The translations under genes were made by a program, and so were the position numbers. A DNA stretch of 64,000 nucleotides from NCBI GenBank assembly GCA_902779305.1, contig CACZBD010000018.1, positions 25,473 to 89,472 on the forward strand, written 5' to 3'. This document shows, in pieces, positions 17,876 through 26,795 of the stretch (position 1 is the first letter of the stretch; each line of letters begins with the position of its first letter). The notes beneath the pieces were generated by a model, which was given only the letters and a program-made list of their open reading frames with translations, did not search any database and was not told where the DNA came from. Origin of the DNA: an uncultured Lachnospiraceae bacterium. GTDB lineage: Bacteria > Bacillota > Clostridia > Lachnospirales > Lachnospiraceae.

Positions 17876-18545
17876 CTCTTATCTCTCCGTCTTCCATCTC
17901 ATAGACCGTATCACCAAGCTGCATCAGATTCGGATCGTGCGTGGTCATGACGATCGTGATCTTTTCTTTCTCCACCAGTTCCCGGAACAGTTTCATCACC
18001 GCGATCCCGGAATCCGTATCCAGCGCGCCCGTCGGCTCGTCCGCAAAGATGATCTTCGGACGGTGTGCCACGGCACGGGCAATGGCCACCCTCTGCTGTT
18101 CGCCGCCCGACAGCTGCGAAGGCATGTGGTGCATCCTTTTTTCAAGTCCCACGATCCTTAAGACTTCCTTGATCCGTTCATCCCTGTTGTCTTTATATTC
18201 CGCAAGTTTTAAGCCGAATTCCACATTTTCGTAAGCGGAAAGGATCGGCAAAAGCGCGACCGCCTGAAAGACAAAGCCCATCTCGTAGCGGCGGATCTTT
18301 TCTTTCTGCGCTTCCCCAAGTTTGCCCATATCCTGTCCGTCAATGAACAGTTCCCCTTCCGTCGGCGCATCCAGAATACTTAAGATATTTAAGAGCGTCG
18401 TTTTGCCGGAACCCGAGCGGCCTTTTAAGATCGTCAGTTTCCCTGTCTCGATCTTTAAGTTGATCCCCTTTAACACATGAAGCGTTTCTTTGTTTCCGAG
18501 GGGAAAGCTTTTATGCAGATTTTTGGTCTCGATCATGTATGCCAT
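17856..18545 (-). CDS. ABC transporter ATPase (MacB/LolD type)
   Basis: A 229-residue ATPase of normal length for the LolD/MacB family. It has Walker A GRSGSGKTT, Q-loop VFQAVALLP, signature LSGGEQQRVAIARAVA, Walker B IIFADEPTGALD and switch TTHD. It starts 1 bp after the permease gene stops and overlaps the next ATPase gene by 20 bp, so translation is coupled. Two distinct ATPases for one permease suggest a heterodimeric engine. Substrate cannot be read from the sequence; relatives export peptides, lipids or antibiotics. Confidence 0.92.
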   Translation of the reverse strand: MAYMIETKNLHKSFPLGNKETLHVLKGINLKIETGKLTILKGRSGSGKTTLLNILSILDAPTEGELFIDGQDMGKLGEAQKEKIRRYEMGFVFQAVALLPILSAYENVEFGLKLAEYKDNRDERIKEVLRIVGLEKRMHHMPSQLSGGEQQRVAIARAVAHRPKIIFADEPTGALDTDSGIAVMKLFRELVEKEKITIVMTTHDPNLMQLGDTVYEMEDGEIRDAGRED

Positions 18546-18546
18546 A

Positions 18547-21393
18547 TCAGTCTTCTCCCATCTTCAGCGCCGTGGTGATGTTCATGTTGCGGATCAGTCT
18601 GCGCATGATGAAAAAGCATACCGTAAAAGCTGCCGCAATGATGGCGATCATGCGGATGCTGTCCTGTAACCTGAAAAAGATCGTGATGGGCAGATTATGC
18701 TTTCTCGGCAGATATACAATGGACAGCAGTTTTGTAAAGAGGACCGTCGTCAGCGCGCCGACGCCGAATCCGCTGAGTGTTGCAAGGAACGAGCTGAAGA
18801 TCTGCTCCGTGATGAGCATCTTCACGATCTCTTTCATGCTCATGCCCATCGCGCGGTAGATCCCGTAAAGCAGTTCCCTCTCCCGGATCGTTAAGATCCA
18901 GTAGATCAGGAAACCGACCACACAGATCAGAAGCGATACGATAAAGCCGACCGAAAACATGCCGTTCGTGATCTGCAGCATGGCGGAATCTTTGTTCTTC
19001 TGTATCTCTTCACTGCCAAACCGCATCGTAGCGATCGCCGGTATTTTTTCTTTCAACGCTTCCCTGATCTTATCCGGATCGGCGTCCTTATCAAGACTTA
19101 CCCAGACGGAATAAGGGGTCTGGGAAAAATCACTGATCAGGGTCGCATAATTGACGACCAGCAGGTATTTTTCCTTTTCCTCCACGCCCCCGGATTCTCC
19201 GACCGTATAATCCGTGCTTTCATATCCCGGGAAAGCATCGACGATCCCGCAGACTCTTCCTTCCACCGTCGCGTACGGCTCTTTGTCGCTCATGGGACCG
19301 TATCTGGCATATTTGATCTTGTCTCCGGTCTTCAGCGCGTACTTTTCTGCCAGATTGGAAGAAATGATCACGCCCTTCGGATCCTTTGCAAGCGCGTTCA
19401 GGTCGTGGAACCAGTGCCGGCTGTTCACATCCGCCGGTAATTTCGCGATCGTGCCGAATTCTTTCGTATGGATCCCCATCAGGATATTGCCTTTTTCGGT
19501 TTTCGTACCAATGATGATATCCGTCTTTTCATCTCTTAAGACTCTCGTCATGCCGCTTGCGCCGTATTCTTTTAAGACATCGTACCTTCCGAAGTCCGGC
19601 TCGCGGTAGCTCCAGTTCATCTCGTCCCCGTTTCGAATCGTGATCAGTCTCCACACTTCATCGATCCTAAGGTCGCAGCCCAGATTGTATTCGATCCGCT
19701 GTTTCGTATTCTCGTTAACCGTTCTTGCAAGGTTGGTATTGAACACGCCCATGGCGATCGTCATGATCAGAAAAACAGAGATGAAGCCCTGCTTTTTGGC
19801 GCCGCGGATGATCTGCAAAAATGCGACGAACCCTGCCGGCTTCCATCTTTTCTGCCCGATCCTGTAGATGAGGCGGACAAGGTATCCGGACAGTCTTAGG
19901 AAAACCAGCCCACAGGAAAGAATGAACAGCGAGGAATCCAGGAAAATGACCGGATCGACACCACCGCCTGCGATGATCGTTTCGGACATGACCGTACTCT
20001 GCTTGTAATAGTTGTACAGCAGATAGGCGCTGATGAGCAGCAGAAGGACATCGAGAAAATACTTTTCCCAGAAGGGCGTATGCTTTAAGGAAACGCGAAG
20101 CCCCTTTCTGTCCGTGATCGTCAGTTTGGACAGCCCGATCACCGGCAACGTCATAAAGAGCACGCCGAGGAGAAACGCGCCTGCCGCAAAGGGGAACATC
20201 ATCAGGGAAAAATCATATGTGCTCACATCTTTTAAGGTAAAAGATAAGAACCCGTCGGTCCCTGCCGCCAGCCGGCACATCAGGAAGCCTGCCGGAATGC
20301 CGATGAGACTGCCGATCCCTGCAATGATCGATGACTGCAGGGCATAGATCGCGATGATCCGGCCTCTTGTGATCCCGCGGCTCTTGAGCATGGCGATCTC
20401 CGTGGTCTCCATTTCCAGGATCCTTCCGGATACCATATACAAAAACAGCAACAGCAGCGCAACGATCGGGATCTCAAACGCAAACAGGATCATGCTGATC
20501 TCTTTTTCCTGCTCCTTGTAGGAAGTAAGCGTTGTCAAAAAGTTTACGCTGATGTGTGTGTTCTCTTTCGTGATCTTTTCCAGATAGGACTTGTAATCCT
20601 GCGCGTTTTTATGGTCGATCTTCGAATAATCCGGCATCCTGTTTTCCGTAACATTGATCTCGCCGATCTCATTCTCCCTTGCGATCTTATCAAAATCGGA
20701 TGCTCTTAAATAAACGGTCTTCTCCGGATCGTTCAGGCGCATATGCCAGAACAGGCCGGCATCCTCTTTTTCTTCGATGACGCCGGTGATCACAAAGTCC
20801 AGCATACCTTGCGTGTCATCGTAGATCCTGTATTTAAAGGACAGCAGTTCTCCGACGATGAGCCCGTTATCGTCCATGGTCTTCTGGGAGATCACGCAGG
20901 GGTATGCGCCGTTTTCAAGCGCTTCTTTTACATATTCGTTTTCGCTTCTATCCGCTTCCTCAGCTCCGACACCGTATACAACATCCGCATACCGGTAAAG
21001 ATCCGTGACATATCCGAGGTTGATCACTCTCGATTTAGGTCCGAATCTTGAGGATGCGCTGCCTCCGTGGTAGGTAAAGACCTGCTGCTCCATAACGGAA
21101 TCGGCCTTCAGATCCGCACACCATTTATCCCCCGTCTCCTTTAACCGCCTGGAAGTCTCTGCAACGGAGGAAAATTCCTCATAAGACAAGGTCTCCTTCA
21201 GCGAGATCACAGCCGGGTATTCCCCTTCTTCTTCCTGCTGCGCAAGGAAAAGCGTTTTGATCAGCCTGTTCAGGCTTCCCTCGCGAAACATCGGATAGAT
21301 GCAGAGAAATGCCGCAAGAAGGATCGTCCCGATCAAAAGACAGATGTTCAGCAGTTTTTTATTCTTGATCTTTTTTGCGATAAATGGAATCAT
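18547..21393 (-). CDS. FtsX-like ABC permease, 948 residues
   Basis: Integral membrane permease with two FtsX repeats. One membrane segment follows the basic N-terminus (KKLLNICLLIGTILLAAF). A large outer domain (~50-300) precedes a cluster of three segments (~300-430), further segments lie near 450-560, a second outer domain spans ~560-800, and three final segments end at ~935. LKSRGITRGRIIAIYAL and YRAMGMSMKEIVKM are the cytoplasmic coupling helices typical of MacB/LolC-type (type VII) exporters. It lies between the adaptor lipoproteins and the ATPases. Its double-size layout suggests it works as a single-chain equivalent of a dimer. Confidence 0.88.
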   Translation of the reverse strand: MIPFIAKKIKNKKLLNICLLIGTILLAAFLCIYPMFREGSLNRLIKTLFLAQQEEEGEYPAVISLKETLSYEEFSSVAETSRRLKETGDKWCADLKADSVMEQQVFTYHGGSASSRFGPKSRVINLGYVTDLYRYADVVYGVGAEEADRSENEYVKEALENGAYPCVISQKTMDDNGLIVGELLSFKYRIYDDTQGMLDFVITGVIEEKEDAGLFWHMRLNDPEKTVYLRASDFDKIARENEIGEINVTENRMPDYSKIDHKNAQDYKSYLEKITKENTHISVNFLTTLTSYKEQEKEISMILFAFEIPIVALLLLFLYMVSGRILEMETTEIAMLKSRGITRGRIIAIYALQSSIIAGIGSLIGIPAGFLMCRLAAGTDGFLSFTLKDVSTYDFSLMMFPFAAGAFLLGVLFMTLPVIGLSKLTITDRKGLRVSLKHTPFWEKYFLDVLLLLISAYLLYNYYKQSTVMSETIIAGGGVDPVIFLDSSLFILSCGLVFLRLSGYLVRLIYRIGQKRWKPAGFVAFLQIIRGAKKQGFISVFLIMTIAMGVFNTNLARTVNENTKQRIEYNLGCDLRIDEVWRLITIRNGDEMNWSYREPDFGRYDVLKEYGASGMTRVLRDEKTDIIIGTKTEKGNILMGIHTKEFGTIAKLPADVNSRHWFHDLNALAKDPKGVIISSNLAEKYALKTGDKIKYARYGPMSDKEPYATVEGRVCGIVDAFPGYESTDYTVGESGGVEEKEKYLLVVNYATLISDFSQTPYSVWVSLDKDADPDKIREALKEKIPAIATMRFGSEEIQKNKDSAMLQITNGMFSVGFIVSLLICVVGFLIYWILTIRERELLYGIYRAMGMSMKEIVKMLITEQIFSSFLATLSGFGVGALTTVLFTKLLSIVYLPRKHNLPITIFFRLQDSIRMIAIIAAAFTVCFFIMRRLIRNMNITTALKMGED

Positions 21394-21402
21394 GCTTACC
21401 CT

Positions 21403-23661
21403 TTATTGTACATTCAGTTCATCGGCCAGAAGATCTCCCTCTTCCACGCCCGAAAGGATCACCGTTTCCTGTCCGTTCCCGATCCCGAACTCGGTTCCGA
21501 TCGTTACATATTGTTTCACCGGCTCGCCGCCGATCAGTTTCCATACATATTCTCTCGTCTTGTTTCCACCCTGGATCTTCTCCGTATAGACCAGGTCCCC
21601 GGGCAGCACAATGGCGTCCTTTAATGCAAGCGTTCTGACAAAAGCCCTGCAGCTCCTGATATCCGCCTGATCCGTAAAGTCCTTCAGATCCATCTGAACG
21701 ATGATCCTTCCGTTGTTCTTTTCTTCCATGGATACGGTGGACAGTCTGGCTTTTTCGTCCTCGGTAAATGCATAGCTTTTTGCGTTCCACGCATTACAGA
21801 TGCATGTTCCTTCGTATGCCGTTCCATCCTTGCTGTTTACGATCGAAACTGAGGTACCGACAGCCGCCGCGCCAAGCTTTTTCCCGGTAATCGGAAGCGT
21901 GATAGCCTTTGCTGTCAGAACGGCGATCTTATCGGGCACTGCCTTTGAGCAGGACAAAAGCAGGTGATTTTCCTCATTTTCCTTTACAAGTGTACCCTTT
22001 TTGACATAAACGGCCGACACGATGCCGTCATCTTTGGCTACAATACTGATCTTTCCCTTGCCGTCATTGTTTTCCCTGATCCTGGACAGCAGGCGGTTGT
22101 ACTTCTGCGTCGCAGCATCATATTCGATCTGCGCAAGCTGCTTTTCGATAACTGCGATCTTGGCCTGATCCTTCATCTTCTCCGTCTGGAAACGGTATTC
22201 CGGTTCGCACAGATGATAATTGGCCGTCTCCAGTGTCAGGACTTTGATCTGGGCGTTCAGGTCGTACGCTTCCTGATCCAGACTGTTGATCTTCTTTTCA
22301 AATTCCGACAGCGCGCGTTTTTTCTCGTTTTCAAGCTCGCTGATGGCGGATCTGCCGCCGCCGCTGTCGATCACCATTAAAACATCGCCCTTTTTCACCT
22401 CTTTGCCGGACTCGGCAAACACTTCCTCGACCGTTCCGCTGCAGGGTGCAAAATACGCCGTATTCAGTGTCTGCGCCTGCCGGATCTCGGCCGTTTCCAG
22501 CTCCTGCACATAATCCGTCCTGCTTACGGTATATTCTTTGTATCTGGCCGGAGAAGCGGCCTCCTGCACATAATAGACCTCTTCTCCCTCGTGAAGGCCG
22601 TCGATCACCGTCACATAAAGGTCATCGGAAGGGCCGTTTGTAAAATACCGTTTCTCCTTTTCCCCGTTTTCTCCCCTGACATACACGTAGCTGCCGCCGT
22701 CATCGCTGTTCACGGAATCGACGCCTACGCAGAGCTCTTTTTGGTGCTTTTTATTGTAAAAGAAAAGCACAACGGAATCCCCGACCTTCAGTCCCTGATC
22801 CGAAACCGTTTTGAACCGGATATTCGGATAACTGTCCTGGGCGATCGCATAAACAGATTCGTCTCCGGTGTACTCATACTCTTCCACGGGGACTTCCTCT
22901 TTCCCGATCATTGCATATTTCATCTCGTAGTTGCGGTACAGATAATTGTCCACGTTCATGTCCGGAACTTCGATATAGGTTTCCGACGGATCCGCGATGA
23001 TCACGACCGCTTCATTGATCTTGGCCACATTGTCTTTGGAAGTGTCCTTGATATAAGTCACATAGCCGGAATGTGAGGCTTTCAGGGTGCATTCTTCAAT
23101 GTCTTTGCTGATGTCCGCGATCTTGCGGTCATACTGCTTCAGCATATATTCATACAGTTTTTCGTCGTATACATAGTTTTCTTTTTCCAGATTCAGACGG
23201 TTCTCGCATTCCGCGGCGCCCTTGAAATCCTCGACGTTCACGCAGCTTTTTTTGTCGAGATCCACAAGGTCCTGATTCAGCGCATAGAGCCCCAGTCCCG
23301 CATCATGCAGGCTGACCGTCAGCGCGCGCTCCGCCGCAAGATCCTGCAATTCTTCCTTCAGCTTCTTTTCATCCGCGCTTGCAAGGACATCGCCTTCCTC
23401 GACATACTGTCCCACATCACAGCAGATTTCCTTCAGAGTGGTGACTTTTCTGTAAAAATGACAGTATTCGACAGGCACAACATTGCCCACCGCAACACTG
23501 TATTTTCCGACATAACGTTTTTCCACCGGGCGGTAGGCTACATTGACCGCTACGGGATCCTCGAGCACGGGGATCTCAACCGGTTTCGCACAGCCCGATA
23601 AAAGCGCAGCGATAAGCCCCGCCAGAACGATCCGGTTGAATTGTGCATGCCTGCTTCTCAT
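21403..23661 (-). CDS. Large HlyD-like lipoprotein adaptor of the ABC exporter
   Basis: A 752-residue lipoprotein. The signal peptide ends with lipobox LLSGC, the lipidated Cys being residue 24. Two barrel-sandwich (biotinyl-lipoyl-like) segments are visible, VGQYVEEGDVLASAD near 80-95 and ESGKEVKKGDVLMVID near 410-425, with coiled-coil arms after each and a C-terminal beta domain. It looks like two membrane-fusion-protein halves in one chain. In a Gram-positive cell it would stand outside the membrane and extend the permease. The start overlaps the other lipoprotein gene by 4 bp (ATGA), so the two are translationally coupled. Confidence 0.8.
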   Translation of the reverse strand: MRSRHAQFNRIVLAGLIAALLSGCAKPVEIPVLEDPVAVNVAYRPVEKRYVGKYSVAVGNVVPVEYCHFYRKVTTLKEICCDVGQYVEEGDVLASADEKKLKEELQDLAAERALTVSLHDAGLGLYALNQDLVDLDKKSCVNVEDFKGAAECENRLNLEKENYVYDEKLYEYMLKQYDRKIADISKDIEECTLKASHSGYVTYIKDTSKDNVAKINEAVVIIADPSETYIEVPDMNVDNYLYRNYEMKYAMIGKEEVPVEEYEYTGDESVYAIAQDSYPNIRFKTVSDQGLKVGDSVVLFFYNKKHQKELCVGVDSVNSDDGGSYVYVRGENGEKEKRYFTNGPSDDLYVTVIDGLHEGEEVYYVQEAASPARYKEYTVSRTDYVQELETAEIRQAQTLNTAYFAPCSGTVEEVFAESGKEVKKGDVLMVIDSGGGRSAISELENEKKRALSEFEKKINSLDQEAYDLNAQIKVLTLETANYHLCEPEYRFQTEKMKDQAKIAVIEKQLAQIEYDAATQKYNRLLSRIRENNDGKGKISIVAKDDGIVSAVYVKKGTLVKENEENHLLLSCSKAVPDKIAVLTAKAITLPITGKKLGAAAVGTSVSIVNSKDGTAYEGTCICNAWNAKSYAFTEDEKARLSTVSMEEKNNGRIIVQMDLKDFTDQADIRSCRAFVRTLALKDAIVLPGDLVYTEKIQGGNKTREYVWKLIGGEPVKQYVTIGTEFGIGNGQETVILSGVEEGDLLADELNVQ

Positions 23662-24785
23662 TGAACGATCGCCACCTCTTCGCCTCCCGAAAGTCCGCTT
23701 TTGATCACGACAAGGTCCTCCACGACCTCACCGGTCTCAACATAAAGCGGATATAAAAATCCTTCCGGCGTCAGTGTATATACAAACTCTTTCTCATCTT
23801 TACTGTGAACGGCCGAGCGTTCCACATAGACTACGTTGTGCAGTGTCTCTTTTTTGATCGTCATATCGAGCGTGTCGCCTTCGGGCGGATTGAGAAGCGT
23901 TTCATCGGGCGAAAACAGGATCACCCTGTTCTTCTCCCCTTCCGTCTCGATCCCGGAAACTTTCATGTCATAGACCAGCCCTGCCCTCTCGGCCTGATAG
24001 ACGTCTCCGATCTGAAAATCAAAATCATCATCCGTATAGGCTTCATAAACATTTTCGCCGCAGGTCTCCGTGATCAGCAGACTTCCCGGCTCCGCATAGC
24101 CGGAAAGAAGACCTTTGCTGATATAGGTGATCACACCGTCCTCTTCCGCCTTCAACCGGCATCTCTCCAGTTTCTGCTTTTCCTCCTGCAGGAACAATCC
24201 CGCGACTTTCACATCTTCTGCTAGCTGCTCCAAAGTCAGCGAATAATCCGTATATTTCCTGACAAGATCTTCCCGTTCGCGGTCCGCGATGATCTCGTCC
24301 TCCTGCTGCTGAAACAGGGGGTATTCTTTCTTTTCCTTGACGATGTAGTCTCTCTGCTGCAGATCATACATCGACATTCGCGTATAGTGGTCCAGCAGCA
24401 GCTGTTTCTCTTCGAGTTCACTGCTGTATTCCTCAATGGCTTTTTCGGTTTTTTCGGATGCAAAGGATACCAGAAGCTGGCCCTTTTGTACGCGCTCGCC
24501 TGCATTGACGAACACCTCTTCCACTTCCGCGTCCGTAATGTCGATCGAGTATTTGATCTGATCCGCAAGACGTGCTTTTAACTTGAGTGTCACCGTCGGG
24601 GACATGTCGCCCTTTTGCACGGTAACCGTCTTATACTGCGCTTTTTGATACACATCTTTGCTGACCGGCGCGATCTCATACGTACTGTTTGCTGCGCACC
24701 CCGAAAAAACAGCGCAGGCAAGACAAGCCAGCGCCGGCCGGATGATCTTATATGCGGTGATTTTTATGTTACAGGATCTGTTCAT
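23658..24785 (-). CDS. HlyD-like lipoprotein adaptor of the ABC exporter
   Basis: First gene of the efflux operon; 375 residues from the ATG at 24,785. The signal peptide ends with VFSGC, the lipidated Cys being residue 30. A barrel-sandwich lobe (VNAGERVQKGQLLVSF) and a coiled coil (YSSELEEKQLLLDHY onward) are followed by the second half of the lobe (CRLKAEEDGVITYISKG) and a beta-barrel, the order seen in membrane fusion proteins. An in-frame TTG at 24,821 is rejected because it lies inside the glgB terminator hairpin. It is coupled to the larger lipoprotein by a 4-bp overlap. Confidence 0.8.
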   Translation of the reverse strand: MNRSCNIKITAYKIIRPALACLACAVFSGCAANSTYEIAPVSKDVYQKAQYKTVTVQKGDMSPTVTLKLKARLADQIKYSIDITDAEVEEVFVNAGERVQKGQLLVSFASEKTEKAIEEYSSELEEKQLLLDHYTRMSMYDLQQRDYIVKEKKEYPLFQQQEDEIIADREREDLVRKYTDYSLTLEQLAEDVKVAGLFLQEEKQKLERCRLKAEEDGVITYISKGLLSGYAEPGSLLITETCGENVYEAYTDDDFDFQIGDVYQAERAGLVYDMKVSGIETEGEKNRVILFSPDETLLNPPEGDTLDMTIKKETLHNVVYVERSAVHSKDEKEFVYTLTPEGFLYPLYVETGEVVEDLVVIKSGLSGGEEVAIVQ

Positions 24786-24801
24786 GAAATGTCGTTCCCA
24801 C

Positions 24802-24835
24802 AAAAAATGCCCACTCTGCAAAACGCAGAGCAGGC
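24802..24835 (-). terminator. Rho-independent terminator after glgB
   Basis: On the minus strand an 11-bp stem (GCCTGCTCTGC with GCAGAGTGGGC, two G-U pairs) has a five-base loop and is followed by ATTTTTT. It separates glgB from the efflux operon and covers the rejected TTG start of the first lipoprotein gene. Confidence 0.85.
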
Positions 24836-24848
24836 GATTTTCAAATGA

Positions 24849-26756
24849 TCAGAATACAAATACTGCCGCGCCGTAAGCAGGAAGCGGATAGGAAATGGAA
24901 TATTCCTGCGTATCCCACGGGATCTCCTCCGCGACATACCATTCTTCTTCGACCGTTCCGTTTCCGCCGAAGCGTTCCTCATCCGAGTTCAGAAGAAGCT
25001 TATATTTCTTCAGTTCCGGAACCCCGACCCTGTAATCGCTTCTTGCGATCGGCGTAAAGTTCATGACAAACAGCAGATTGTTCTTCTTATTTTCCCCGTA
25101 TCTGACAAAGCTGTAAATACTCTTGTAGGTATCGTTGGCATTGATCCAGAGGAATCCTTTCGGATCCCTGTCGATCTCGTACAGGCACGGATATTTGTTA
25201 TAAAGATGCAGAAGTTCGCGGACATAGTTCTGCAGTCCGGCATGCAGATCGTCTTCGAGAAGGGCCCAGTCCAGTTCCTTCTTTTCGTCCCATTCCGCAT
25301 CCTGCCCGAATTCCTGTCCCATGAACAGCAGTTTCTTCCCGGAGTGCCCGAGCATATAGGTATAGCCGACTCTTAAGTTCGCAAACTTATCAGAATAGTA
25401 GCCGGGCATTTTGTTCAGCATCGAACATTTCAGATGAACGACCTCGTCGTGCGAGAGCACAAGGATATAATTCTCATATTCGTTATAGCTCATCGCAAAG
25501 GTCATCTTATAATGATTGTCTCTGCGGAACAGCGGATCCAGCTTCATATAATCACAGAAGTCATGCATCCAGCCCATGTTCCACTTGAACGAAAAGCCGA
25601 GACCGTTGTTTTCGGGCGCATCGGTCACTCCCGGCCAAGCCGTCGATTCTTCCGCGATCGTCACCACGCCCGGGAACATGCCGAGCAGCAGGGAATTGAG
25701 GTGCTTGAAGAACTCGATCGCCTCCAGGTTCTTGTTCTCGCCGTACTTGTTGGCGATCCACTGCCCGTCCTTTTTGCCGTAATCAAGGTACAGCATCGAA
25801 GCTACCGCGTCCACCCTGAGACCGTCGACATGGAATTCCTTGCACCAGAAGATGGCGTTGGAGATCAGGAAATTCTTAACCTCGCTCTTTCCGTAGTCAA
25901 AGATCTTCGTGCCCCAGTCCGGATGCTCACCCTTCTTGGGATCCGCGTATTCGTATAACGGCGTGCCGTCAAAATTCGCCAGACCGTGCTCGTCCCGCGG
26001 GAAATGCGCGGGAACCCAGTCCAAGATCACGCCGATGTTATTCTTGTGGAGTTTATTGACAAGATAGGCAAACTCTTCCGGGGAGCCGTATCTGGTCGTC
26101 GGTGCAAAATAGCCCGTTACCTGATACCCCCAGGAAGCATCCAGCGGGTGTTCCGCGATCCCGATCAGCTCGATGTGCGTATAATGCATGTCCAGCAGAT
26201 ATTCGGTGATGCGGTCCGCAAACTGTTTGTAAGTATAGAAGCCTTCGTCATTTCTGCCCGGGTGGCGCATCCAGGAACCGATATGGCACTCATAGATCGC
26301 CATCGGCTCTTTCTGCATGACTTTCTCGCTTCTTTTCTTCATCCATGCGGAATCGCTCCAACGGATCTTCTTTAAGTCCGTTACGATGGACGCGGTTCCG
26401 GGTCTCAGCTCCGCTTTGTTAGCAAACGGGTCTGCCTTGTAGTGCCGCTCCCCGTTCTGGGATACGATCACATATTTGTACAGTTCGTCCACGCCGAGTT
26501 CCGGGATGAAAGTTTCATAGATCCCTAACGGTTCGAGCCGGTTCATCGGGTTGGCCTGTTCGGACCAGTCGTTAAAATCACCCACGACGCTGACCGATTT
26601 GGCATTGGGCGCCCAGACGGCAAAATAGACGCCGCTCGTCCCGTTTCTTTTGGCAACGTGCGCGCCTAACTTGTTATAGATCTCATAATGCGTCCCATCG
26701 CCGAACAGATACTGGTCGTACTCCGTGATGAATGGTGTTTTTGTAATCTTTGGCAT
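24849..26756 (-). CDS. glgB: 1,4-alpha-glucan branching enzyme
   Basis: GH13 enzyme that cuts alpha-1,4-glucan chains and re-attaches them as alpha-1,6 branches during glycogen synthesis. An N-terminal CBM48-like domain (GVYFAVWAPNAKSVSVVGDFNDW) precedes the catalytic barrel. GLRVDAVASM contains the nucleophile Asp, IAEEST the acid/base Glu, and LSHDEVVH the transition-state Asp. The ATG at 26,756 follows GGGGG by seven bases; an in-frame GTG 27 bp upstream would place that ribosome site inside the gene, so it is rejected. This gives 635 residues, normal for the family. It stands alone among unrelated genes rather than in a glg cluster. Confidence 0.95.
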   Translation of the reverse strand: MPKITKTPFITEYDQYLFGDGTHYEIYNKLGAHVAKRNGTSGVYFAVWAPNAKSVSVVGDFNDWSEQANPMNRLEPLGIYETFIPELGVDELYKYVIVSQNGERHYKADPFANKAELRPGTASIVTDLKKIRWSDSAWMKKRSEKVMQKEPMAIYECHIGSWMRHPGRNDEGFYTYKQFADRITEYLLDMHYTHIELIGIAEHPLDASWGYQVTGYFAPTTRYGSPEEFAYLVNKLHKNNIGVILDWVPAHFPRDEHGLANFDGTPLYEYADPKKGEHPDWGTKIFDYGKSEVKNFLISNAIFWCKEFHVDGLRVDAVASMLYLDYGKKDGQWIANKYGENKNLEAIEFFKHLNSLLLGMFPGVVTIAEESTAWPGVTDAPENNGLGFSFKWNMGWMHDFCDYMKLDPLFRRDNHYKMTFAMSYNEYENYILVLSHDEVVHLKCSMLNKMPGYYSDKFANLRVGYTYMLGHSGKKLLFMGQEFGQDAEWDEKKELDWALLEDDLHAGLQNYVRELLHLYNKYPCLYEIDRDPKGFLWINANDTYKSIYSFVRYGENKKNNLLFVMNFTPIARSDYRVGVPELKKYKLLLNSDEERFGGNGTVEEEWYVAEEIPWDTQEYSISYPLPAYGAAVFVF

Positions 26757-26795
26757 ACGTAATCCCCCTGCAAGTATTGCCACTGTTTATGAAGA

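Noticed and set aside
24786..24821. Upstream TTG start of the first adaptor lipoprotein
   Set aside because: The TTG lies in the loop of the glgB terminator and would add residues before a normal lipoprotein signal peptide.
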